Shown here one piece after another: positions 30,010 through 42,565 of a DNA stretch of 64,000 nucleotides. Within the stretch, counting starts at the first letter, position 1; each line of letters opens with the position of its first letter. Below the pieces are notes generated by a model, which saw only the letters and a program-made list of their open reading frames with translations, searched no databases and had not been told where the DNA came from. A program made the translations under genes and the position numbers. Location of the stretch: the NCBI GenBank assembly GCA_024734495.1, contig JALMQS010000187.1, positions 4,406,013 to 4,470,012 on the forward strand, in the 5' to 3' direction. The DNA comes from Forficula auricularia (taxonomy: Eukaryota; Arthropoda; Insecta; Dermaptera; Forficulidae).

Positions 30010-30540
30010 AAATTCTGGATATCTATAAATCTAAAAGTTTTAACAAAAAAGTGGTCCAACTAAAAGTTCAAGTCAACAAAATTTTCTAGAGAATGAGACA
30101 GAAATAAGCTTTCTAGGATTAGTAGTTTTCATTTTATGAAAGAAAACCTGCAATCTTTTACAAAAATAGATCCTGTCCTATCATCGAAAATGCTGAATAT
30201 CTACAAATCTAAGAGTTTCAGCAAAAAAGTGGTTTAACTAAAAATTCAATTCAACAAAATTTTCTAGAGAATGAAATAGGAATAAAGTTTCTAGGATTAG
30301 CAGTTTTCATTTTATGAAGGAAAACCTGTATTTTTTTGCAAAAATGGATCATGTCCTGTCATGGAAAATGCTAGATATCTACAAATCTAAGAGTTTCAGC
30401 AAAAAAGTGGTTCAACTAAAAATTCGAGTCAATAAAATTGCCTAGAGAATGAAACATGAATCAAGTTTCTAGAAAGAGTGGTTTTCATTTTATGAAAGAA
30501 AAACTGCAATTTTTCGCAAAAACTGCAGTTTTTCAAATAT
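30010..30540 (+). repeat. Three-copy tandem repeat, about 175-bp period
   Basis: Each copy contains ATCTACAAATCTAAGAGTTT, AATTTTCTAGAGAATGA, TTTCATTTTATGAA(A/G)GAAAA. Related sequence forms the core of the palindrome at 31529-32895, so both come from one repeat family. Confidence 0.8.
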
Positions 30541-30654
30541 TTCTAATTACACCCCTCTTTCTTTATTTCAATCGGATGAAAATTTATACACGACTAATAA
30601 CTAATGACACTTATTAAGGATACCAAAATAAAAAAAAAATATTTCATGTAAATG

Positions 30655-30965
30655 TCCACTTCCGGTTTTCTAATTTTAACCAAAGGTATGCTGTACTCAT
30701 TCTCACCTATATCGAGCTTAAGTTTCGAATTTAGTAGCTCTGAGACTTATGGTTGCGAAACCCAGGGGGAGATACATATCCACGGACCAATGGATTTTTG
30801 GTCCCTTTTTGGCCTCTAGGGACCACGATATCTGGTTTTGTGTCCTAAATCTGGTTAAGGGCATCGATTCCATCCGCCTAGAAGTTACAAAATGAAATTA
30901 ACTTTTTTCATCTCTGAGATACAAGGTTTCAAAGAGTCAGGATCCAGGCAGGTGATCGCAATACC
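30655..30965. repeat. Dispersed repeat, copy 1
   Basis: CTATATCGAGCTTAAGTTTC…GGTTGCGAAAC(C/G)CAGGGGG…CTCAAAGAGTCAGGA(T/C)CC. The second copy, at about 53560-54480, is interrupted by a mariner. No protein is visible. Confidence 0.7.
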
Positions 30966-31528
30966 TTCACATTATATTGTATAGAATATAAATGTGAAAG
31001 TAAAAATATTTATGTTAATTATCGATAGGTTTAGTAAAGAGCTTTATTGTTTTTTACATAACTTTTATCTGATACACCTAAAGTAATCTAGCACACTAAA
31101 ATGCATGAATTGTCCGCAGCGCGCGCTGGCGTCGCTTTGATTTCCCCTTCCATGACTCCGCACGGTCCCAATATTAAATGGAAATACAGATCTACTTCAG
31201 TCCCTGATCTTATACAAATTCATTTTTATTGCATTTATTATTTATTATTATTATTATTATGAATGTGTATTGTAAGTCTACTGGTATGCTATATGTAAAA
31301 AATAAATATGATTTTAAAATTAAATAAATACCCTCTCTGGGAAAATTCATGAAATATAAAATAATATTGAATATTATTTAAATGTTGATCAAATAATTTT
31401 TCGTATATCTGGATAAGTTGATTTGAAATTAAAAAATTAATAAGAATAGACGCCATTTTGGAACCGCCATTTTAAAAAATGGCTTCCTAGTGATTAAATG
31501 CTTAGTTAAACATTTTAAACGTATTAAG

Positions 31529-32895
31529 CCTAATAGTCCAGGCAAATTACGATTTTAACAGTAAATAATTCCCGGTAAAGATTTTATTGCTGGAATACCT
31601 TTTTTGGTACTCCAATATTACTACCCCTAAGTTTTCACACAAATCTGTGTTGTGGAAATTTTTATACGCGCCTCAAAATGAGAATGTTTTTTCAGTTTTT
31701 CTAGAATAACCCTAAAACGGCTTATCAAATCAAAAAGATACCAATTGGATAAATTAAAGCTCTTTAAATTACGAGTAAAATGATGAAAATTTCATCTATT
31801 TAGGTCCAGTAGAACCAGTACTAGCGCCTATCAAAAAACAGCTTTGTATATCCCTAAAACTCGTACTTTTTTCGATTTTTCCCCATTTTAACCATGAAGG
31901 AGCAGGTTTTCGACAAAGACAACTCTATATATTTTTAAACTAGATTACATGTGCTACAATTTAAATAAAGTTTCATTTTAATTGGATGATGGTAACATGA
32001 GGTTGAAGTTTTGAAAAAATGCAATTTTTTGCAAAATATCGCAGTTTTTCCTTCATAAAATGAAAACCACTAATCCTAGAAACTTGATTCCTATCTCATT
32101 GTCTAGAAAATTTTGTTGACATGAACGTTTACTTGGACAACTTTTTTGATAAACCACTTAGATTTATAGATATTCAGCATTTTCCATAACGCTTTTGAGG
32201 ATTCTGATCATATCCTGTCCGGAAAATGTAGGATATCTATAAATCTAAGACTTTTATCAAAAACGTGGTTCAAATAAACGTTCAAGTGAACAAAATATAC
32301 TAGAGAATGAGCTAGGAATCAAGTTTTTAAAATTGGTGGTTTTCATTTTATGAAGGAAAACTGCGATTTTTTCCAAAAAATTGCATTTTTTTCAAAACTT
32401 CAACCTCATGTTACCATTATCCAATTGGAATGAAACTTTATTTAAATTGTAGCAAATTTAATCTAGTTTAAAAATGTATAGAGTGGTCTTTGTCGAAAAC
32501 GTGTTCCTTCATGGTCGAAATGGGGAAAAATCGAAAAAACTACGAGTTTTAGGGATATTCAAAAGTGATCCCGGGGGCTGTTTTTTGACAGGCCCTAGTA
32601 CCGGTTCTACTTAACCTAAATAGATGAACTTTTTATCATTTTACGCGTAATTTAAAGAGCTTTAATTAATCTAATGAAGGTCTATTTGATTTGATCAGCC
32701 GTTTTAGAGTTATTCAGGAAAAACTGAAAAAACTCCAAAATTTTCTTATTTTGAGGCGCGTAGAAAAATTTCCACAACACAGATTTGGGGGAAAACTTAG
32801 GGTAGTAATATTGGAGTACCAATAAAGGTATTCCAGCAATAAAATCTTTACAGGGAATTATTTCCTGTTAAAATCGTAATTTGCCTGGACTATGG
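31529..32895. repeat. Near-perfect 1.37-kb palindrome
   Basis: It starts TAGTCCAGGCAAATTACGAT and ends with the inverted ATCGTAATTTGCCTGGACTA. Bases 31680, 31900 and 32040 mirror 32744, 32510 and 32384, so the arms are about 650 bp around a centre near 32210. No open frame is present. It is a foldback element. Confidence 0.85.
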
Positions 32896-33035
32896 TATAA
32901 TAAATTGCCTTTTAAGTTACAAAATTAAAACTACTAAAAATATTTATAAATTCAAATAAATTATAATCCAAAACCTAATATATAAATAAATTTATTTATT
33001 TTTTAATTAATAATTTATTTCTTTATTTTTTTCAG

Positions 33036-33290
33036 AATGGTCTTTAAAATGGATACACTATACCATAAATAATAATTATAACCTTATCCTCAATGAAATA
33101 AATAAATATTTTATCAATATCTACCTTATTATTGTAATAATACTATTCTTGATTGTGATTTTTAAAAAATGTTTGATTTATTATACAAAAATTTTATATT
33201 ATAAAAGTTTTCAAGAATTGAAGAGTGCAAAAATAATAATAAAATGTGTGAAAATAATAATAAATTTAAACATGTTTTAAAATTGTTTTG
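33036..33290 (+). other. Candidate shared 3'-terminal exon for the serpin gene
   Basis: TTTCTTTATTTTTTTCAG is a strong 3' splice acceptor ending at 33035. It is followed by AATGGTCTTTAA, and AATAAA poly-A signals start at 33097 and recur. Nine serpin exons would need only untranslated sequence from it. The 27832 exon, which ends on a complete codon, would gain N-G-L and then a stop. This is inference from position and phase; no transcript evidence is available here. Confidence 0.3.
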
Positions 33291-33404
33291 AATTTTATTT
33301 ATTTATTTATTAAGTTAAACCTTTGATCCTTTTCTTTTTATATAGATATACAAATATAGATATTATATATATATTATTATCGGGGATTAATATATAGCTT
33401 TTAA

Positions 33405-33450
33405 ATGAAGCAAAAAGTTTCCGAGCATTGCTCGGTGGCCAGATACTATT
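33405..33450 (+). mobile_element. Helitron-like 3' hairpin end, copy 1
   Basis: CCGAGCATTGCTCGG followed by TGGCCAGATACT. The stem CCGAGC/GCTCGG about 12 bases before a fixed ACT end recurs at 44503, 48063 and 50652. The Helitron assignment is an inference from this hairpin arrangement. Confidence 0.45.
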
Positions 33451-33464
33451 GTATTATAAAACAA

Positions 33465-33960
33465 TTTTAAATGGCCGCCATTTTAAAACGGATAATTTGG
33501 TCGAATTAATATTTTTTTCCAAACTATATATTTTTTGCATTGTTGAAATTTATGCAAAATTTCACCCTCATTGGTCAAATCGTTTCTGATTCAGAATTGA
33601 GAAAGATCAAATTAAATAATAGAATTTAATTAAATTATATTCGGTAGACAAAAATGAGAGTTCGGGCGGCCATTTGTTTATTTATTTAACGGAGGTTATA
33701 CATTATTGGATCCAATTATCCGTTTCAAAATGGCCGTCATTTAAACTTTTTAAATGAAAATAACTCAAAAATGGTAATTTTTTATTAAAAAAAAAAGTTA
33801 GGAGTTAGTCTGTAAAATTTCCTATCCAATGGTATAATTGGCAAAACTCAAAGACAAAGGATAACATTCAAACAACGTTCATTAGTGGGCATTGGTGCCA
33901 ACTGTAGGCTCTTTTAGCGTTTAATATAAAAACCTACCATTTTGAGGGAGGAATTATTCA
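33465..33960. repeat. Dispersed repeat with ATGGCCGCCATTTTAAAACG, copy 1
   Basis: It contains TCCAAACTAT…TTTTTTGCATTG, GGTCAAATCGTTTCTGATTC, GTAGACAAAAATGAGAGTTC and TTATTGGATCCAATTATCCG. Copies are at 34255-34380 (short), 35380-35790 and 41590-42245. No conserved open frame. Confidence 0.75.
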
Positions 33961-34513
33961 GCTAAGATTTATTTAATCTAGAATCCATAGGTATCAATTA
34001 GCTTAGGCTTTTACATTTACAGAAAAAACAAAATTATATAAATTTTCTAGTTTGTTTACATTGTTTGCTAAGGCAATAATATATAAACAACATCTCTTTG
34101 TTGCGACAGATTCAAAGAACCAAATTTAAATTTATATCAATTTTTCTCTTTTAATATTTAATTTTTTTTTTGTTTGTTTTTATCTGATATTTGGAAATTA
34201 GAAAACGAAAAATCTAATCAGATTTTGCAGTTTATCGCCAGTGATACTGTGGAGTAAGCAGCCGTTTAAATTTTTATTTTAAATGGCCGCCATTTTAAAA
34301 CGGATAATTAAATCGAATTGATATTTTTTTCCAAACTATCTATTTTTTACATTGTTGAATTTCATGCAACGGCTGCCTCATAGGATTGTGATCTAGACTT
34401 TTTACGCCAACTAGTGGTAAACATCTCAACTAATTGGAATCGTTTATTAAATTTTGACACGCGATTTATTTCTTAATAATTAATAATAAAAATTAATTGA
34501 TATTATTTTAATT

Positions 34514-34686
34514 ATGTCAGCTTCAAGAAAGAATTGCTGTATCCACGTGGTTGTAATGATACATCACGTCAAAAACGTGGAGTTGATGTGAAAGTGAAAT
34601 TTGATAAATTCCCAGATAGCATGTTTGGAGCCGCATGGAAAATACGCGAAACGTAAACAGTGGATAAAAGCAGTAAAAAATTATGT
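34514..34686 (+). pseudogene. THAP zinc-finger exon, frameshifted
   Basis: It begins ATGTCAGCTTCAAGAAAG (MSASRKNCCI), then after a one-base shift reads RGCNDTSRQKRGVDVKVKF, DKFPD and, in another phase, RKQWIKAVKNYV, ending at a good donor (GTAAGT at 34687). The C-x-C, the KFP and the later W are the landmarks of THAP-type C2CH fingers, found in cellular regulators and P-element transposases. Two frame breaks show decay. It lies between copies of the dispersed repeat, so it was probably carried by a transposon. Confidence 0.55.
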
Positions 34687-35027
34687 GTAAGTTCTGTATT
34701 AATCAACAATTTATAACAAAATTAAAGTAAAAGTTCAGATTAAACTCGGGCATATAAAAAACTATAATTTTGATGGTTAAGTTCTTAATATTTATGATAT
34801 TTATGTAATACTGTAATAAAAACTTAACCTTTTAATTTTTGTTTTCAGAGAAAATTGTAAATAACATATTGAATTGGGAATCGTATTAAATTTATATGAA
34901 TATTTTTATTGTAAAAAAAGTAATAAAAATGAAATGTATATTATTTTTTGTTTATAATTATTTTAACATCATGCAGTGTAGGTTAAGTAATAGTATGGTT
35001 AATGTTAAATATTTCACATAAAAATTT

Positions 35028-35270
35028 TTAACAAATTTTACATTTTTTAAGTTTTTCTTTAATAACTTCTAAAATTTTCACATCATATGTATTTGACACA
35101 CTCGTTTGCGGCACGACTTTAGCGGTTATGACACTTGCAAAATTATTTGTTTTTTCAACTACACCATAGACATGATTAGAGTTGAATAACTTTTTCCCTT
35201 TTTCATCATTTTGGCCATGTATAATATTATTGACAACCGGTTGAAATCCATATTTTATTATTTTTTCCAT
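35028..35270 (-). CDS. Unrecognised 80-codon frame between repeat copies
   Basis: It starts MEKIIKYGFQPVVNN and ends KEKLKKCKIC, lysine-rich with no motif I know. It sits 340 bases from the THAP remnant and inside the same repeat-bounded segment, so it could be another piece of that transposon. It may equally be chance. Confidence 0.15.
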   Translation of the reverse strand: MEKIIKYGFQPVVNNIIHGQNDEKGKKLFNSNHVYGVVEKTNNFASVITAKVVPQTSVSNTYDVKILEVIKEKLKKCKIC

Positions 35271-35379
35271 TATTCATAAATATTTCATGTTGTGTTTAAT
35301 GAATGTTTTGATTCCACTATCTTCGGCAAAGGAACACTAGAGAGCGCTTACTTCGACAGTAGTGCTGCCTCTATGTTTC

Positions 35380-35790
35380 ACGCACGATCCCTATTGGTCA
35401 AGCCGTTTCTGATTCAGAATTGAGAAGGATGAAATTAAATAATAGAATTTAATTAAATTATATTCGGTAGACAAAAATGAGAGTTCGGGCGGACATTTGT
35501 TAAATATTTAACAGAGGTTATCCATTATTGGATCCAATTATCCGTTTCCAAATGGGCGCCATTTAAATTTTTTAAATGAAAATAACTCAAAAACGGTGAA
35601 TTTTTATAAAAAACGCCAGGAATAAAGTTTGCTAGTTAGTAAAATTTCCTATCGAATGGTATAATTGACAAAACTCAAAGACAAAGGATAACATTAAAAT
35701 AGCGTCCATTAGTGGGCATTGTAGCCAACTCTTAGCGTTTTTTTATAAAAATCTACCATTTTTGTGGAGGAATTATTCGGCGATAATAAT
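35380..35790. repeat. Dispersed repeat, copy 3 (see 33465)
   Basis: CTATTGGTCAAGCCGTTTCT…GGATCCAATTATCCGTTTCC…ATAACATTAAAATAGCGTCC. Together with 33465-33960 it brackets the THAP remnant. Confidence 0.75.
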
Positions 35791-36043
35791 TTTTTTTTTT
35801 TTTTATTTAATGACCTCGGAAATGAATCCATTTGGCCAGTTCCTTTGTTTTTTTTTTTTTTAAAGATACATTATTTACATTTTTATATATACATATGTAC
35901 AATTATAATTATATATCAACATTTAAAAAAAAAAAAAAATTTTTTTCTAAATTTAAATATATAGTTTGGATGCAATTAATGAGTTTTATTATTGCCTCTT
36001 GTAATCTCGGTCTCATGACAGTCGGGATTGAAATACGCAAGAA

Positions 36044-38700
36044 TTAATTGCATTGATGTAGGTAATGGTATTTTTGGGAAGATCTATTATAAAATGAGTC
36101 AATCGCTCTAAAATTATTTGAGCACCCCAGAAAAATGGTTGACATCACCCATTTGGATGCTATCACATTCACAAAAGGAGGTTCTCTTAAGTTAAATTGA
36201 AAAAGTCTTCTGGGAGTAGCCGCGTGACCCATTTCAATCGTATTATTAGAACTATCAACCCTCCTATATAACCGACAGTCATGAAACCATGATTTACATC
36301 CAATTCTGGGCATATGAGTGCAAATAGAAACCTCTGATTCTGAAGAGGAGTCCCAAAATTTTTGCCACAAATCAATAGATTTTTTTTAATACTATTAATT
36401 GCATCTACGTAGGTGAGGCCCATGTTCAATGGAGCTCCATCCGTAACAGCCTGCTTTGCCAAAGAGTCAACAAATTCGTTGTATTGGATGCCCACATGAG
36501 AGGGACACCATAGAATTCAACAGTATTATTTATTTTACACATACATCACAAATTTTATAAATAAGATAGTTCTCTGACTTAGTTTTTATAAAAGTTTTGA
36601 TTGATTTTAAAACGCTTTGAGAATCTGATACAATTAAAATTTTTAGATTGATCTAATGAGTCTATATAAACCAAAGCCCTTAGATAGCTGATCGCTTCTG
36701 CAGCTAAATATGGAACAATCCTTAGATATTTTAAATTTTTCATAGTAGTTATTGGTCACATGGTAGAAGGCACGACCTACATTTTCGTCCATTTTAGAGC
36801 CGTCTGCAATAAAAATCAGCTCATAATCAAAAAATTCATCTCTGAGAAGCAATCTAAATTTTATATTGATATAAGCTTCTTTTGTGTCCATGGGGAATGT
36901 AGATAGGGACGTTAGAGTGTTTAATGTTGTATGGAGACGTGATATATAAGAGGCTTTTGGACTGACGTGTAATTTGAGTACTATATTTTCCAACTTATTA
37001 TATTGATTGATTGTAGAGAAGGTTTTGCAGATTGTGGGTTATAGGCTGTGGATGGAAAGGAAATTTTTCAGTTCGGATATTGAGTGCCTGTCAACATTTG
37101 CGTGTCGCTGTCAACATGATTTTTCTGTTCCAAATTTTCTGGAGTCAGAACCTCCTTCTAATATTGAAGAGGCATTCTATGGGCTTCAATGAGATAGAAG
37201 AGTTGGTTGGTGTAGACGACATAGCTCCGAGCAGTTACGGATGGCCTACATATTGTACTTATCCCTAACCGGGATGGTACTGCTTTGGATGCATTGCCAT
37301 AAAGCAGTTCCACCATAATCAAAGATAGAGTCGTATTGGGATCGGTAAAGTCAGATTTTCGGCAGCGTGATGGATGCCTCACCGCGTTCTTGTGAGTATA
37401 TCTTGGCGTATGTTCAAACGAATTTCACTTTTTTATGACAATATCATTCTATATGATGCTTCGAGGATAGTTTTTTTTTTGTCAAATATAAGACTCTACA
37501 CTTATAGTTTGTTCAACAATTTAGCATATTCATGTTGTTTGTTGATAAAACGATTCAAATTGTTGCATTTGCCTCTCTTCTGAGAAAATGATTCCATTAA
37601 GTTTTTGTGGTTCCATTTCGAGATTAATTTTGGGTAAGCCAAGAGCTGATTTTTGGAGGGTTTCTTCCAGTTTACTTGAATTTTCATTTGCACCTTTGAG
37701 GCTCGACGTCCAGATGATTACTAGACATCGGCAAATTGGAGCATCTTGACTCCCGGGCTAACTGAGGGCTCGAGGTTCATGTTTGTGACATTACGTATAA
37801 AGGAAGGCTGAGAATCTCCTCTCTTGCGCCACCCTCTTTGGATGTTATTCTCGTGACCCGAGAATTTCATCGTCGTGCTTTGCACATAGTTTTCACCCGA
37901 GTGGTTTAGTTTTGATAATGTTATTGGCGAGCACATGGGTGATGAAGGATATTTCAATTGTTGAGGTTTTCGGCTACGGCCTCAATGATCACATTATCCT
38001 GCCGATTTAATACCCAGAAATATGGCAGTAAGATGTCTCTTCTTTGAAAAACTTGTGTAAATATCGTTTCGAAAAAGAGTGTGAGGTTCTTCCAAAGTGC
38101 TCACACTTTCCTATGACTAAAATTGTGAATTCGAAATTATGTTTGAGCTTTCCTGCGCCAACTGTCTCAAGTCTATTTTTTAAAATAAGTCTCAAGCGAG
38201 CTGTTCTAATGCAGAGGAGAGGACAATTGGTCTGTATGATGACGCAATATTGGATTTTTGTTTGGTTTTTTAATAGGAATGACCAGTTGAGAGGTCCATG
38301 AATCTCGGAAAAATGTTGTTTTCACTAAAGGTGTTAAATAAATATTAAAAGAAAGTTTTTTGATTGAGTAGGCTAGATTTTTACATCATGGAAAAATGGA
38401 CTTGATGTCTAGACCCGGAGCGCTCTTCTTTTCGAATCGAGAGCTATCTCCAACTCTTCCATTCAGCGTTCAACAACCTATCTCAAATTAGGATGGGTTT
38501 TGTTTGTGAAAAGAGAGACATCCATTGACTGAATGGTGGAGCGATGTTCCTGCAGAATTCTTCCATCGTAGATCCTTGTTCTAGAAAGGAGTTCTGAGGA
38601 GCCGAGATGTTTTTTTAATGTATTTCTTTGTTCCAGATTAATTTTGTGGGGGTGCTCTTTAACAGACTAGTAGAGCAAATTTCTTCCAACTGATTCTTTT
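36044..38700 (-). pseudogene. Decayed LINE with RNase H (reverse transcriptase C-terminus and RNase H)
   Basis: Minus-strand pieces in several frames line up as one retroelement. Around 37380-37160 the second frame gives the post-reverse-transcriptase FDYGG…LWQC region. Bases 36993-36643 hold ELIFIADGSKMDENVGRAFY (RNase H first Asp region), and 36495-36187 hold GIQYNEFVDSLAKQAV (RNase H last Asp helix) followed by a C-terminal tail. Many stops and shifts break it. An RNase H after reverse transcriptase is typical of I-type and some jockey-type LINEs. The 38741-38929 frame may be a further piece. Confidence 0.6.
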
Positions 38701-41600
38701 TATATTTACGAAGCACTTTGTTTGAGCATCTGGGTTTTTTTTATATTCGATATGAGTTTTCGATGGACATGTTATCCACATACGCCATTAAATTTGCCAA
38801 TTTCGTTTTGAACTTATATTTTGGAACAATCTCGTATCCCACCAAATGGGGGGATTGATTTCTGGTTCTTTGGGTGAGTCTTGGAAGCCATTTACATTCC
38901 TGTAAAGTCAAGAGATTTATCAATATCACTCAATAAAGTTATCATATTTGGTTGGAGCATCTTCTGTATTGGGAACGATTGGCTTGTATTACTACTTTTC
39001 ATTGGTCATTGAGGTTTTATAGCTATTCCAGTCAATCTTTGTTTATATTCATTTGTTCCTGAGCATATTTTTTTATTTATATATAAGGTGTAGTTACATA
39101 CCCAGTAGATTTTCATTTTTAATGATAATTTGTTGATCAGTCCATTCATTGGGTCTTGGTGGACATCCCATTCCATGTGGGCGGGAATGTAATCCGTGCT
39201 GACAAAGATATGTCCAATGGAGAGGGAAGACTCCTATCCGTGCCGGGATCAACGTGCATAACGTCCGTTATTAGCAGTGGTCATTTCATTAGAAATGTGA
39301 GTTATGTATATTATTTAGAGGTGGTTCCAGCTTTATCTTGGCATTGGTGCTAAGCTAGAGGCGTAAAAGTGGGCATTAAAAATCCCTCATGTAAAATGAG
39401 GCACCATAGAATTGGTCCAGTAAATTTCTCCGCATGATATAGTTAATAGTGGTTTTAGGCGGATTGCATATAATGAGGTATATATTGATTTGTATATTGT
39501 TATTTAATGCTAGTGTATTGCACTAGGCCCTCATATTTTATATTTTTGTTAATATTATGCTTACTTTATAATTAATATTTTTATTTATAATAATAGCAAC
39601 TCCATCTTTTCCTTTCTGGAAGATCAAGCACGTATAATCTTATACTTTTTGAAATGATAATTATGCATTACAGGTTTTAAACCAGTTACAGATATTTCAA
39701 AATAATGTCGACATTATTGATTAACTAGTCTTTCAAATGCCTCTTTATCTCTCGTAAGGATCTACTATGCAGTTTCCATTGAAGAATGTTATAGTTCTCA
39801 GATCATTTTTTGAAAAATATTTTCAAAGTCATGTTGGTTATCTACTACAGTATTTCATAAGGCTTTTACCTCATGCAGGTAGCTATATATAGATAAATAT
39901 TATTAGAATTTTAAAAGTGTGTATTTTGTTTTTTACAAATGAATTTATTATGGCTTATATAAATTGTCTACAAATTTATGTAAGCTCTTCTTTTCCCAGA
40001 CATGGTTTATTTTTTAACTGCTTCTATTATTTCCTCAAACAATCCATAGATTGACTTAAATTAAAATTACGTAATGACTTCTTGAGAAAAAGTATATTGT
40101 CTCCCTGCGGTGTGGCGGTTGAAAGTAATAGGTGTAGGATTTAAATTGTATTGTTTTGTGGTAATTGAGTGGAAGATGACTAGGGATAGGACCGAGCTTT
40201 TGTCTGCTTATGAACACTAATGTGTAAAAATTTTTTTTTGAGACGTTGATTTTTCCGTTTCAGAATCTGGAGTCTATTTTTTTTCTTTTTTCAGCTTGTA
40301 GATAGGTTAGCTTGTGATGAAATTGGGAAATTATATGTACATCATTATATTAGAGCACGTGAGTTAATGCGCCTGCGCAGCTGTGGGTTTTAGCATGAGA
40401 AATTAGACGACGCTTCTCTATGAGATAAATTATGCAGTGTACGTTATTTCTTTTATTTTTTTGTTTTGCGTCAGAATTCTGGACAGAGTTCACCAGTTGG
40501 CCGCTAGATGATCGCCTTTGCAAAAAACATACGGGTTCAGCGGTTGACAGACAGACTTACCTGGATGCGAATCTAGGCACGACGGGCACTTCTGATGTTC
40601 CCGTCTGCAGTTTTTCCTGTTTATGGGTGGATATTGCCATGGGGCATTTTTGCTTGCCTTGGATGGTCTGCTGGTATGAATGGTATGACTCTTACTCTGT
40701 ACACCATGGGTGTAAATATATCAGTGAAGGGTTTAGCTAGGCTTAAATGTGATTTCCACTGATCTGCAGGAGTATTTTTGTCTCCTCTTTTATTAAATCT
40801 GACTCTATCCGAAATTGGGGAGCGGAGTTAGATGTCTCTTAAAGATTTCTTCTTGTTGTGTCAGTTGGGAATGTTTTGGATATTATACCTGCTTTTGGTG
40901 GTGAAGTATTGTTAGGTATATAGGCGGAGTAGGAGATTTTCAGATGTGCTACTTTTTCAGAGATGATTTTATTTGCAGCATCATGCTTAGCAATGGCTCA
41001 ATTTTTATTTTGTTTCTATTGAGTCAAATACTAATGTTGCCCAATAAATTGATTGTATCGAGATTTGAGTTCCTCATATGTATTAGTCTGCCCACTTTTC
41101 ATGGGATGAATTCTCTCTCCTCTCTGTTGCCATGCATTTTTCTACGAAGACAACAGCTAGGGGCCTGGGTCTCAGATTTTTGAACATTTATTTGATTTGT
41201 GCTGTCAAAGTTAGGTTCTGATCTCGGATGCGCTATTGGTTTGGTTATTGATTGGTAAATTGCTCGTTAATGTATTTTCAGAATTAACCGGGTTGTTTGT
41301 GGGTTCACTTATCTTGTTATTGGTGTCGCTGCCTGTTGCAGATCATCAAATCGTCATCTTGGTCCATTTGTTGTAAATCAGGGGGCCTGGGCCCTCCGGG
41401 GTTCCCTTTTTATCTCCCATGGGAAATATCAAGCGATGCCGCTTAATATTTGTTGCTTTAATAGTTTGATAAAATAAGGCGAAACAGAACAGTGAAACTG
41501 AGTAGTGCATCTTTAAATACAGGAGCTTGTGAATTATGAGGCGACCGTCTCTGGCGGAGGCGGAGCTTTCGACTCCGGCGATAATAATGGAAGCGTAAGA
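38701..41600 (-). other. Probable 5' part of the same decayed LINE
   Basis: This stretch has higher G+C than its surroundings and many short broken frames on both strands, as expected of an old coding sequence. I could not assign a motif. Bases 41500-41600 hold GGCGACCGTCTCTGGCGGAG, after which copy 4 of the dispersed repeat starts. Confidence 0.3.
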
Positions 41601-42245
41601 TATATTTATCTAGAATCAATAGCTTAGGCTTTTAGATTTACGGAAAATCTATTTCTTTTTTTAAATTAAAAAATAAAATATTTGGATATATATATATCTA
41701 TATATTTTCTAGAAGTTTGATTTACATTGTTTGCTAAGGCAATAATAAATAAACAACATCTCTTTAGTTACATGCAGATTCAAAGAAACCAAATTTAAAT
41801 TTATATCAATTTTTCTCTTTTAATATTTAATTTTTTTTTTTTGTTTTTATCTGATATTTGGAAATTAGAAAACGAAAAATCTAATCAGATTTTTGCAGTG
41901 CCATAACTAAGCCAATTAAATCGAATTGATATTTTTTTCCAAACTATCTATTTTTTACATTGTTGGATTTCATGCAAAATTTCACCCCTATTGGTCAAGC
42001 CGTTTCTGATTCAGAATTGAGAAGGATGAAATTGAAGAAATAACGAATTAAATTATATTCGGTAGACAAAAATGAGAGTTCGGGCGGCCATTTGTTAAAT
42101 ATTTAACGGAGGTTTTCCATTATTGGATCCAATTATCCGTTTCAAAATGGCCGTCATTTAAACTTTTTAAATGAAAATAACTCAAAAATGGTAAATTTTT
42201 ATTAAAAAAAAGTCAGGGGTAATGTTTGTTATCCCGTAAAATTTT
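41590..42245. repeat. Dispersed repeat, copy 4 (see 33465)
   Basis: TTTGCTAAGGCAATAATAAA, AACGAAAAATCTAATCAGAT, TCAAGCCGTTTCTGATTCAG and TTATTGGATCCAATTATCCG, in the same order as 34060-34380 and 35390-35560. Confidence 0.75.
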
Positions 42246-42565
42246 GAATGCAAATTACATAATATACTCAGAGAGTGATAATTTTAAATATTTTCTTTAT
42301 TTTCAATTGTATAAACACTGAAATATGTACAATTTAAAATTTGAAAGACGAAAATAATGAAAATATCAAGGATATAGGCGTGTTTTGAAACAAATAGGAG
42401 ACATATTATTTGTAGCAAAATACAAATACCAAATACACTTGAGATTAAAAAAGTCGGGTAAATTGTTGAAAGACTTTTTCCGAAACAAATAAAATGTCTC
42501 CAATACTGCATTTGTATCGAATCAAAGTCTCTAAACACATTCGACATTGTGTATAAAAATTTCGA

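Noticed and set aside
40432..40740. 102-codon frame with several cysteines
   Set aside because: No spacing that fits a zinc finger; lies in the decayed LINE region and is more likely antisense to old coding sequence.
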